This document shows, piece by piece, positions 1-8,989 of a stretch of DNA of 64,000 nt. Source of the DNA: Bromus sterilis. Taxonomy: Eukaryota > Streptophyta > Magnoliopsida > Poales > Poaceae. How positions within the stretch are numbered: the first letter of the stretch is position 1; every line of letters begins with the position of its first letter. The position numbers and the translations under genes were made by a program. The stretch covers positions 227,933,782 through 227,997,781 of the forward strand of contig OX465600.1 in the NCBI GenBank assembly GCA_950022295.1, in the 5' to 3' direction. The notes below the pieces were generated by a model. The model did not search any database. It saw only the letters and a list, made by a program, of their open reading frames with translations, and was not told the origin of the DNA.

Positions 1-2670
1 CTTGATAGCTCACACTTGAGGATGACTCGGCAGAGCCGAGCTAGGGGGCCTTAGGCGGTGTCTGCATTGTACCGTACCTGTGCAGTTGTATATATTGTAT
101 CCGTGTTCACTCCCCTGAGTGGCCACGGCCCGCTATCTAATCCTAGCTAACAATGCACAGGGCTCACTGCTGAATATAATATATAGATATAGCAGGGAGC
201 ATAGGATAAGGAAGGTACATAAAGGGGCAACAAAAACAGGCTATGCAGTTGAATAGGATTGTAGTCGTAGCAGCAGCAGTAACAATGCCTAGTGCAAGAA
301 ATGTACGGAAAGATAGGCGATATCTGGGGAAGAGAATGGCTCTGCTTGCCTGGAAGCTCGATGGTAGGGGTACGGTCGTCGACGAAGTAGTCGTACCCGA
401 CAGCAGTGTAGTCGGCGGTAGCAGCGGGGTCTATCGAAGAATAAAGGGGATAAACACAGTAAATACAAAGCAATCATAGCAAAAAAAATACATGGCATGA
501 CGTATGCAAAGTTAACGGTGTTCTAACGCAGTGCAACGCACGTTGCTCGGAGCGGGAATTCATCCGGGGATGAAATACCGGCTCCGGGTGATTACCGGAC
601 AGGGTATTCGGAGGGGGAAGGGTTCATGTCGGAGGTGTTGTGGACATCCGAAAAAGATAAGGGGGTGTATCCGTGTTAGTTGAACCATTCCGGACAACTT
701 TCGTGTTCAGAATAAATTCATCCGGCAGGTTTTTTACCGGCACCGGGAATTATCGACAGACAACCCGGAGGGGGGGAATGTCGATGATCGGTGTGTTAGG
801 GGGGTGGGGTAGACATACGGATAGCGTATCCGTATTTTTTATATTTTTCTGATCAATTTTCATGTGTAAACTTTTTCAATCCGAGTTACGGTTTAAAAGA
901 TATTCAATTTTAAAGTTTTAATTCAATTTAAATCCTTTATAAAACATTTCCTATTTTATTTTATTAATTTAATAAACAATATCCAGATTAAAATCTGACC
1001 AGTGGGTCCCACTGGTCAGTGCCATATTAATTTAAATAACTTAATTAAGTTAATTAAACAGTGAGGGTCCCACATGTGAGTGAGACATTTTAATTAACCT
1101 AGTTAATAAATCTAGTGATTAACTTAAGGGCTAGGGGCCCACATGTCAGTGGCTTGAGGGGTTACTTTTAATTGTTTTTAATTAACAGGTTAATTAGGGG
1201 TGTATAGCCCGCATGTCAGTGGCCCAGGGGGTGGGGTTAGGGGTGGTTAACCCCCCTGACGTGGAGGGCCCACTGGTCAGCGACGGTTGGGGCTCGCCGG
1301 CGGCTGGACTCCGGCGAGGTTGGCCGCGAGCCCGCCGTAGTCAACGGGAGGGGGCGTGGCCAGTCGCATTTGACAGAGGAGCTCGCCGCGCGTCTTTGGG
1401 TGGTGGTTTCCTCGCCGGGGACCCGCCGGAGCGACGTCGGCAACGACGGAGGCGGCGGCGCGTTTTCGAAGCTCGACGGGAACGAAGCTAGGGGGGTTGT
1501 ATACGCGCAAGTGACCCGAGGGGCTCTACGGTTCGCGCGGGGCATGCCAGTGCCACTGGCACACGCGGAGCGGCCCCGGAGCGGGTGCATGGCCGGCCAT
1601 GGCGGCGGCCGGAGCACGACCTCGAGGCAGCACGGCGGAACTACGAATGGGGCACGGAATCGACCGCAGGGAGTTGGGGAAGATGCGGACGCTCACCAGG
1701 GAGCGGAAGAGGAGCTCGAGGAGGTCGGAGGGGAGCGGTGTGGCCGGAATTGCAACGGCGAGCGATGGGGCTGCGGAGGGGAACGACGACGTGGCGCATT
1801 GCGGAGGGGTTCCCTGCCCAATTCCTGCAGCGCGGTGGCGTAGGTGACGACGAAGGTGCCCGCAGACACGGTGGCGCGCTCAGGGGAGCACGGTGGCCGC
1901 GTGCGTTCACGACGGCGTCGACGACGGCTTTCAGGCGAGCGTGAAGACAACAAGGGAAAGGGGTGGGGGGCCGTGTCGATCTAGGGTTAGGGTTTCGGGC
2001 GAGGAGAGGCGCGGGGGGGGGGGGGGGGCTTATTCCCCACGGCGAGCCGTCGATGGCTGCCACGACACGCCGGCCGGCCGTGGGATGGCCGACACGGACC
2101 CCCCCCCCCCCCGTGAACAGAGGTAGAAGATGGGGAGGGGGACGTGGTGGGTTGGGCCGTGGGGATTTGCCCTGGGCGAGAGTTAGTGTTTTTCCCTTTT
2201 TCTTGTTTTTCTTTTTTTCTTTTATTTCTTTGCTGTTTTAATTTGTTTTGCTTTCAAATGATTTTTGCCACATGTGAAACTTGTGGGTATATTTGTGTTG
2301 CATATATTAGAGGTGCCACAAAAAGTTTTGACCTTTTATAAATTCCTTAAGTATTTGTTTTAATTTTGCCATTGATAAAAGTGGACTTTAGGCTAATGTT
2401 TTTATTTGTTGGATTTATTTTATTGCTAAATAAATTCCCAAAACTATATGGATGTGATCCACTGACTTTTAGGCATTTTACAAAATTGCTTTCACAATTT
2501 TTGGACCAAGTTTTATTTCCACTTATTTTTAATATTCATTTTAAGGCAATTTGAGTTTGTTTGGAATCAAAGATGAACAAGGCATGATCAAGTTGATTAG
2601 AGACTTGCTAATCACAGAGGTTTAATTATTAACAAAAGTTTTACCGATGCCTGACACTGAGGGTGTTACA
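1..2670. repeat. Unclassified repeat ending in GGTGTTACA
   Basis: No gene is recognisable. The first 500 bases give only short unrelated ORFs. From about 840 to 1200 the DNA is AT-rich with repeated phrases of the type 'ggtcccac..gtcagtg'. From 1210 to 2160 it is GC-rich with poly-G and poly-C runs near 2015 and 2101. From 2190 it becomes T-rich. It ends abruptly with GGGTGTTACA at 2661-2670, where Copia leader sequence starts. Read on the minus strand this end begins TGTAACACCC, a common start for grass LTRs, so this is probably an LTR or an LTR plus internal sequence whose other end lies outside the window or was not recognised. The GC-rich ORFs look like chance frames. The family is not identified. 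Confidence 0.4.
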
Positions 2671-2868
2671 CCCAGCCACTTATATGGTACAAGCCATATG
2701 TCAAGTGTGGAACCAGTCTCGCGTAAACGCGTAAGGTCGGTCGGGGCCGCTTCATCATGACATTGCCGCAATGCTAAACGAGTACACGTGAGAGGGTAAC
2801 AATTGGAGAATAGATGCCCACATGCTAGATGTGTTCTATCCGTACAATACATCTACGCATAGCCTTGC

Positions 2869-2879
2869 TCATGATACCA
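2869..2879 (-). other. Copia primer-binding site, initiator tRNA-Met type
   Basis: The minus strand reads TGGTATCATGA immediately inside the LTR, one base from its end. TGGTATCA is the usual plant Copia primer site complementary to the 3' end of initiator methionine tRNA. The complete element at 48885-48896 has TGGTATCAGAGC at the same place. Confidence 0.75.
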
Positions 2880-2880
2880 C

Positions 2881-4690
2881 TGTTGGGGAACGGGGCAGAA
2901 AACATAAATTTTTCTTGACCTACGACTCCTAAACCCAAGACTTATGCTATGCTGATGCAAGTAACGAATAGAGATAGTTCACGTACCAGTATGTAGTCCG
3001 TTAAGCGGGAAACGTTCCCGCGTGAACGTGGTTGGTGTAGTCGTACCGGCAATCCCCGATGCCGCGCAGATCCACGATGACGCCAGAAGCCACCCGGTCC
3101 TTGTAGACTGATGACGGGATTATGTCCCCGTCGGAACGTTGTCGATGAAGACCTTGAGACACGGCCACCACGACGAAGTAGCACCACAAGTGTAGTGCCT
3201 CGCGGGATTATACACATACGGTATAATCGACGTCCCTTCGGGCTCCGAACCAGAAGATCAGCGGAAAGAAGATGGATTCAGATCCCGATTCCAGCAGCAC
3301 GACGACGTACGTATGGTGGAGAAATCCCCAACCAAGTGTAGCCTCCAAACAAGGGGAGTCCACTCGGGGAAGGAGAAAGGAGGGAGAGAGAGATTAGAGA
3401 AACTTGTCCCAAATCAATTTGTATGAAGAAAAAAAGGGCACCCTACCCCTCCTTATATAGGCCAAGGAGGGGTGCCACCCTTCCCACCACTTCCGGGGTG
3501 GGACTAATCCCAAGGGGAGGGGAAATGGCGCAGCCCTAGGGGGGTGGGGGCCCTCATGGCGCCATGGCCCATGGGGGAGGACTCCCTCTCCCCCTACTGG
3601 GCCCTATGAGGCCCATATGCCTTTTAATTCATTTTTAATTATATTTAAATACATTTTAATATTTAATTCAGATAATTAAATACTAAAACATATATTAAAC
3701 ATTATTAAATATATTTTGAACCTTTCAACATACCCCGAACAACTTCCGGCCTTCATCGGAACAATTCCGGCCATCACCAGAACAAATCCGGTGTTTCTCT
3801 CTTTTTCTTCGGTGATCCCGAATCAATCCTTACTGCATCGAATACCCTTAATGTAACACCCTACGGTCCGGGAAACAACAGACATGATCGAGACAATCTC
3901 ATTGATCAATGACTATTCAATTGGATCTGGTTACAATCCTTGATAGTCCCTGCGCTTCCATCGAATGAACTTCAATCGCTGTTGGATCCGTTAACCGTGT
4001 GCCTGTTCCTTTTGTCCTGCAGTACCTTGCTTGTCCGAGGTTTGATCGTCGGTATCCAATATACCTAGTTCACTCTCGTTACCGACAAACATGTTTACTC
4101 GTTCCCGTGATATTACAACCCCCGTCACCTAGTCACATGATTGCAATCTTTAAGATGTAATATCACCGAGTGGGCCCAGAGTACCTATCCGTCACTCGGA
4201 TGGACAAATCCCGCTTTGATCTATTTGCATACTCATTAGCATATCTATTCGAAATACCAGAAGTACTCCTTTATGGCCAGCATATTTCAGTTAGGCGGTG
4301 TGTAGAAAATCAAGGCATCCTAATAGACAGTAATTACGTATGATCATTACGGTCTAAGGATCTAGTCACTACGTTATAGTTATCGCTATGTCGAACTATG
4401 TGACTTGATCACATCGCAACACTTCTGGTGGGTGTCTGTCCATCATATCATTATCCCAATGATACGACTCCATTGTCAACAGCTTAATTGCTCATGATCA
4501 GGAAACCTTGATCATCAATTGCCCAATGGACTAGTATACTAGAGTTAACTAGGGACTTGGTCGTTTGTATACCACACCTGTATTAAGATTTCCGCTTAAT
4601 ACAGTTATATCATAGTATAAAACTTATTATGAACTAATGGAATATGCCAATAAAACATATTTTATTTGCCTCTAGGGCACATTCCCAACA
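2881..4690 (-). repeat. Copia LTR (1810 bp)
   Basis: On the minus strand it runs from TGTTGGGAATGTGCCC to a TG..CA-type end (plus strand starts tgttggggaacggggcag and ends cattcccaaca). A TATA box (TATATAAGG on the minus strand) lies at about 3452-3460, with the downstream R-U5 part to its left. An A/T-rich stretch (3620-3720) and the phrase 'gcctctagggcaca' near the end are shared with BARE/Angela/WIS-like LTRs. Confidence 0.82.
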
Positions 4691-5258
4691 ACAGCGTGCC
4701 CAATTTCTCTATCCATTGGCATGTTTGAAGATGAAGCTAAGTACTGCAAGTAATGTGCCGATGGATATGGAGATGAAACACCCGATTGCATGCTATTAAA
4801 ATTACCAACGGGGGTGTTTCATATTGATTGATCGAATTCACCATGTTGTCCATCGGCTTTTGTACATAGTAGTAAGCCGATGCATGAGAATTCAGATCTA
4901 CATGTCGCAAGTTGCTAGAATACGTTGAATCATATGGATTATTATGCATCGGCCGTTGCCCATAGTAAGAACTAGGGTTACGAAGCATGCATATCATGTT
5001 GTACCGACTCTTGCACATAGTAAGAATTAGGGTTAGCCGATACAGTACACATATCATTAGATCTAGCAACATTAACACAAGAGAGATTGGAATCTACGTA
5101 AGAAAATTGAGGATTCATGATACCGTGTAGATCGCAACCTCTTGATGCGCTCCTGGGTGTAGGTTCTTGCTCGTCCAAGTTAGATTCAACTCGGGCTTGT
5201 CCTTGATCTTCTTGTCGCCGAGTAGATTGGAAGTACTCAGCGTTCTCGTCCCCAGCGG
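4691..5258 (-). pseudogene. Internal remnant of a Gypsy-type element, near the leader/gag start
   Basis: This lies just inside the LTR and primer site of a minus-strand element. An open frame (about 4978-5258) reads away from the primer site, with residues such as STRRQEDQGQARVESN, but I cannot match it firmly to a Gag domain. A phrase 'catagtaagaa.tagggtta' occurs twice (near 4960 and 5018) and 'gccgatgcat'-like phrases recur, so the stretch has internal duplications. It is cut at 4690 by the truncated Copia. The assignment rests mainly on the adjacent primer site and LTR. Confidence 0.4.
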
Positions 5259-5266
5259 AGTCGCCA
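5250..5266 (-). other. Primer-binding site of the Gypsy-type remnant
   Basis: The minus strand reads TGGCGACTCCGCTGGGG, a typical Gypsy primer site starting with TGG to pair with a tRNA CCA end. It sits 5 bases from the LTR edge at 5272. The first 8 bases occur again 45 bases to the right because of a local tandem duplication. Confidence 0.6.
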
Positions 5267-5348
5267 ATTTGTGTTGGCGTATAAAATTGCACCGGGAAAC
5301 ACAAGTCGCCAATTTGTGTTGGCGTATAAAATTGCACCGCGCAACACA
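5259..5348. repeat. 45-bp tandem duplication across the PBS/LTR junction
   Basis: Two adjacent 45-base copies (5259-5303 and 5304-5348) both contain agtcgccaatttgtgttggc. They differ only near their right ends (gggaaacaca against gcgcaacaca). Each copy holds the start of the primer site and the end of the LTR. Confidence 0.85.
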
Positions 5349-6408
5349 AGATTGCACTGTGCAATGTGATAGATTACGGAGTCGCCACTTCGTTTCTCGT
5401 TACGAAGAACAAATGATTTACGAGAAAATCAACAAAGATTTTTCTCGATAACGGAAAGGAGGTACGACCGCTTTTTAACGCAAAGCGACAAAGATATTCT
5501 TCGATAACGGCGAAGAGAACCGACTGCTTTTCGATGCAAAGCAGAGGTTACCAAACCCTAGGGTTCCAAGGCTCGGTCATGACAAACAAAAAGGTAAAAG
5601 CTACTTGTAAAAAGTAGATATGTTTTGATGTATGTCGATTGTGTTTTTCTCATTCCAATCGGCCAGGTCCCTTATAAATAGGGCACACATGTCTTGGCGT
5701 GTAAGATTACAATTCAAAAGCTAAGCTTTCCATACAGGACACACACGACTTGGCAAACACATTTTTACAATTCTAAACGGAGTAGGCATGACAATCTTGA
5801 CGCCCACGCATACAACTCTGAAGCTTCCCTTTCCTCGTCTGCAACTTGCCTCCTTCATCTTCGGGTTGGAGTCCACGTCTTTCGGGTTGCAGCCTCCGTC
5901 TCCTGAGTGCTTCTTTCGAGTGCTTCTTCCGAGTGTTTCTTTCGAGTCGTTCTGAATGAACCTCCGAATTGGCATCTTTCATGCTTCCGAGTAAGAATAA
6001 CTCGGTACACTTCTTCTGAGTAACGAGCAACTCAGCATATTAAAGCTTCCGAGTAACGAGTAACTCGATATGTTTTGGCCTCTGAGTAACGAGTAACTCG
6101 GTTCACTCTAGCTTCAGAGTAACGAGTAACTCAGTATGTTCTATGCTTCCGAGTAACGAGTAACTCGATTCGTTCTGGCTTTCGAGTCACGAGTAACTCG
6201 GTATGTACTCTTGCTACCGAGTAACGAGTAACTCGGTTCATCTCGCTTCCGAGTAACGAGTAACTCGGTACCACTGTTTCTTCCAAGTTAGAGATAACTC
6301 GGTATGCTTTGCTTTCCGAGTTATGAGTAACTCGGTAATCTGCTCCTCCGAGCTATACGTAACTCGAGGCCTTCTCACTTTGGCTGTAGTAACTTGAAAA
6401 CCTCTAGG
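5272..6408 (-). repeat. Gypsy-type LTR, right boundary unresolved
   Basis: The LTR begins (plus strand) with tgttggcgtataaaattg next to the primer site and runs right for at least 1.1 kb. A TATA-like box (TATTTATAAGG on the minus strand, about 5674-5684) would place the start of R about 400 bases before the LTR end. The upstream part carries the dyad array at 5985-6368. The PIF/Harbinger element starts at 6412, so the true LTR start may lie beyond it (after 8466) or be lost. No second LTR is seen. Confidence 0.5.
5985..6368. repeat. Array of about 12 dyad repeats, core CGAGTAACGAGTAACTCG
   Basis: The core recurs roughly every 30-40 bases with 12 recognisable copies. Each copy is an interrupted palindrome (CGAGT .. 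ACTCG). The spacers, such as 'gtatgttttggcctc' and 'ttcactctagcttc', differ in sequence and length, while the dyads in the middle of the array are nearly identical. The first copy and the last three are more diverged. The array lies upstream of the TATA-like box of the surrounding LTR. Confidence 0.85.
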
Positions 6409-6411
6409 TTA

Positions 6412-8463
6412 GAGCATCTCCAGCCGCGCCCCCAAGAGGCCCCCAAGACGGCGAAAATAGCGCCGAACGGACGTATTTCGCCCAGTCGCGCCCCCAAGAC
6501 CCCAATTAGCGCCGGATCGCGCCGATTTTGAGTCCGGCGAACCCAACCCGAACCCAGCGCGCTGGGGGGCGCTTGGGGGCGCCGGAAGAAACGTAAACGC
6601 GTGCGTGGCCCACTGTCAGGCCAAACCGACCCAAAAAGAACACCTCTCCACCACCACCCTTGCCGCCGCCGGCTGCCGCGCCGCCGCTAGATAGCTGTTT
6701 CCGCCGCCCAAAAGCTTCTTTCTGTCGGCCCCTCTTCCAACGCCGACTACCCCCGCCTAGTTCACCGGCGCTTGGCTGCCGTGGTCCGCCAAGCCGAGCC
6801 CACCGGTGCAAAGCCGCGCCCACCTCGCGCCGCACCTGTTCGGCGAATTGCCTCCCCCGAGATGGACTCCGACGATGAGGAACTCTTCGCCGCATTGCTG
6901 GAGGAAGAGGCGATCGCCGGCGCCCAAGACGACGAGCATCTCATGATGCTCGCCGGCTTGGCCGACCTCTTCGGCGCCAGCAAGGCGCCGCAGCGAGGAG
7001 GTTCCAAGATGGGTCGCCGGAAGGGAAAGGAGAGGGGCCGTTCAGAGGGCTATTGTTTGCTCTACTCCGACTACTTTGCCGATGTTCCCCTGCACGGCGA
7101 CAAGGTATTTCGGCGCCGGTATCGCATGAACCGAAAGCTCTTTCTTCGCATTGTCAATTCACTCCGAGAGTACGACAACTACTTCGTTTGCAAGAAAGAT
7201 TGCACCGGCACAGTTGGGTTCTCCTCGCTTCAGAAATGCACAACGGCCATGAGGATGCTTGCATACGGAACTCCTGGTGATGAACAGGACGACTATGCAC
7301 GCATGGCCGAGTCCACCGCCCTTGATTGTTTATACAGATTTTGCAGGAAATAGTTGGCTGCTTTGGAAAGAAGTACCTGCGAGCACCCAATGCAGAAGAC
7401 ACTGCTCGAATCCTAGCAGAGAATGAAGCAAGAGGATTTCCTGGGATGCTTGGAAGCATCGACTGCATGCATTGGGAATGGAAGAACTGTCCATTTTCTT
7501 GGCAGGGGATGTACAAGGGTGCAAAGGGTCACTGCAGTGTGGTAGTTGAGGCGGTTGCTACACATGATCTCTGGATTTGGCACTCTTTCTTTGGTATGCT
7601 AGGAACACACAATGACATCAACGTCCTGCAGTGCTCAAATGTCTTTGCCAGACTTGTCGAAGGTCATGCTCCTCCGGTGAACTTTGAGGTCAATGGGCAC
7701 CAGTACAACAAGGGATACTACCTAGCAGATGGCATCTATCCAAGGTGACCGGTATTTGTGAAGACCGTCTCAAACCCTGTGCAAGGAGGGAAGCACGCCC
7801 ACTTTGCCAAGTGCCAGGAGGCTTGCAGGAAGGATGTCGAGCGGGCATTTGGGGTGCTACAGTCTCGATTTGCTGTTGTCCGATACCCCGCTCAGACTTG
7901 GTCGAAAGATCAAATGTGGGAGGTGATGAATTGTTGTGTCATCCTGCACAACATGATCATCGAGAGCGAGAAAGTGGATCCAGTGTATGACTGTGAACCA
8001 TATATCAACCAGGGGCCTCTTGCAGTTGTTGATCACCAGATACCATCAGATTGGACAGCATATCTCAACATACGTCAGGAGATCCGAGACCCGCATGTGC
8101 ATCGTCAACTGCAAGAAGATCTAGTGGATCATCTATGGATGCGCAAAGGCAATGCCGCCGAACTATGTGTTTGTAGTATCATGTTGTATGACGAAATTGC
8201 GCCGAACCGACACGAAATTGCGCCGAATTGAGACAAAATTCGCGTGCTTTGTGCTGAAACTGTGCAAAAAAAAATTCAAATCGGCGCCGTTTTTGGGTCG
8301 AATTTGGGCCGCTCCTTGGTCGGTCCGTCAGTCTTGGGGGGCGCCTTGGGGGCGCGCCTGGGTAGCCGGCCCCCCAGGACCTATCGCCGCGTCCAGCGCC
8401 CCCAAGCGGCGCTAAAAATAGCGCCGCAAAACATTCTGAAGGGGCGAACGGCTGGAGATGCTC
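6412..8463 (+). mobile_element. PIF/Harbinger DNA transposon
   Basis: Terminal inverted repeats are GAGCATCTCCAGCCG at the left and its complement at the right (ending ggagatgctc). The element is flanked by the 3-base target duplication TTA (6409-6411 and 8464-8466). TTA targets and this TIR type are diagnostic of PIF/Harbinger (Tourist superfamily) elements. The subterminal regions are GC-rich with gcgcccccaag/cttgggggcgc phrases in opposite orientation. It is 2052 bp, short for an autonomous PIF element, and shows no Myb/SANT-like second ORF, only a damaged transposase. Confidence 0.92.
6862..8231 (+). pseudogene. PIF/Harbinger transposase (HARBI1/ALP1-like nuclease), broken
   Basis: The family cuts and joins transposon ends with a DDE nuclease of the RNase H fold. 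The likely start is the ATG at 6862 (MDSDDEELFAAL), after a GC-rich leader. The first part reads to 7353 and ends in a stop. The reading frame then continues one frame over, so there is a frameshift near 7340-7350. A second break is an in-frame TGA at 7746-7748, where relatives have Trp (IYPR-stop-PVFVK). The nuclease residues are visible: Asp in GSIDCMHW, Asp in HNDINVL, Glu in DVERAFGVLQ. With one frameshift and one stop the protein cannot be made whole. The C-terminal end is not certain; the frame closes at 8231 near the right TIR. Confidence 0.85.
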
Positions 8464-8466
8464 TTA

Positions 8467-8989
8467 GCAATAATCAACAAGCTCTATACTGAATTTGACC
8501 TTAATGTATTGCCGTGCCAAAAATTGGTATAAACAAGGTTGCTGCATTCGTTGGTGTGAGATGCTGAAACCAGACGATGGCAAAATTGTGACCGGCAACG
8601 ACTAGCGGCAAGGGTGGCGACCGGCAATCAGGACGGACGTGATTCAAGATCGTGCGTCCATGACGAAGCGGTCCCTGCGCTCGCTATTTTTATTTTTTGC
8701 GGCTGTTCCTATATTATTGTAGATCGTGCAGAAAGAGGAAAAGATGGATTAGATCAGACGGTTTCCGTACCGTAGACCGTGCGGCTAGCATATGACCGGC
8801 GAAAACTTCCGCCGGCCTACCGGCGCCTAGTAGCGGCCTTTCCCCTATCTATCTCACCACACCACCACCCCCATTCGGCCATTCCGGTTTCAGTTTCAAA
8901 TCTCTCTCACACCCGCAACGTTAGTGCCGCCCCCTCCCCACGGAACCCTAACCCTAGCCACCACGACCCCGCTCCTTCCCTCCATCACC
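8467..8989 (+). promoter_or_regulatory. Upstream region and 5' UTR of the coiled-coil gene
   Basis: This lies between the right end of the PIF element and the ATG at 8990. A T/A-rich stretch with 'tatttttattttttgc' and 'ctatattattg' is at 8683-8720. Just before the ATG the DNA becomes pyrimidine-rich (8840-8910), typical of a grass 5' UTR. The motif aaccctaaccctag (8943-8956) is a telo-box-like element often found near starts of housekeeping genes in plants. No single TATA box can be chosen. The 138-residue frame from 8779 is probably UTR sequence read by chance. Confidence 0.4.

Larger units (their letters stand above)
2671..4690 (-). mobile_element. Truncated Copia retrotransposon: leader, PBS and 5' LTR
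   Basis: This segment aligns by eye, with many substitutions, to the leader and LTR of the complete Copia at 39590-50611. From left to right it holds about 200 bases of untranslated leader, a primer-binding site and a full LTR. All coding sequence is missing: the leader stops at 2671 against the end of the unclassified repeat. Only the 5' end of a minus-strand element remains, so it is an older relative of the complete element. The flank at 4691-4695 (acagc) has no visible partner, as expected when one end is lost. Confidence 0.8.

Noticed and set aside
1213..2126. Several overlapping GC-rich ORFs of 77-157 codons
   Set aside because: They occur in many frames on both strands, are dominated by Arg, Gly and Pro, and show no domain or splice structure. 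They are expected in GC-rich DNA.
5985..6368. Regularly spaced repeat resembling a CRISPR array
   Set aside because: Spacing is uneven, spacers are partly related, the setting is a plant LTR, and there are no cas genes.
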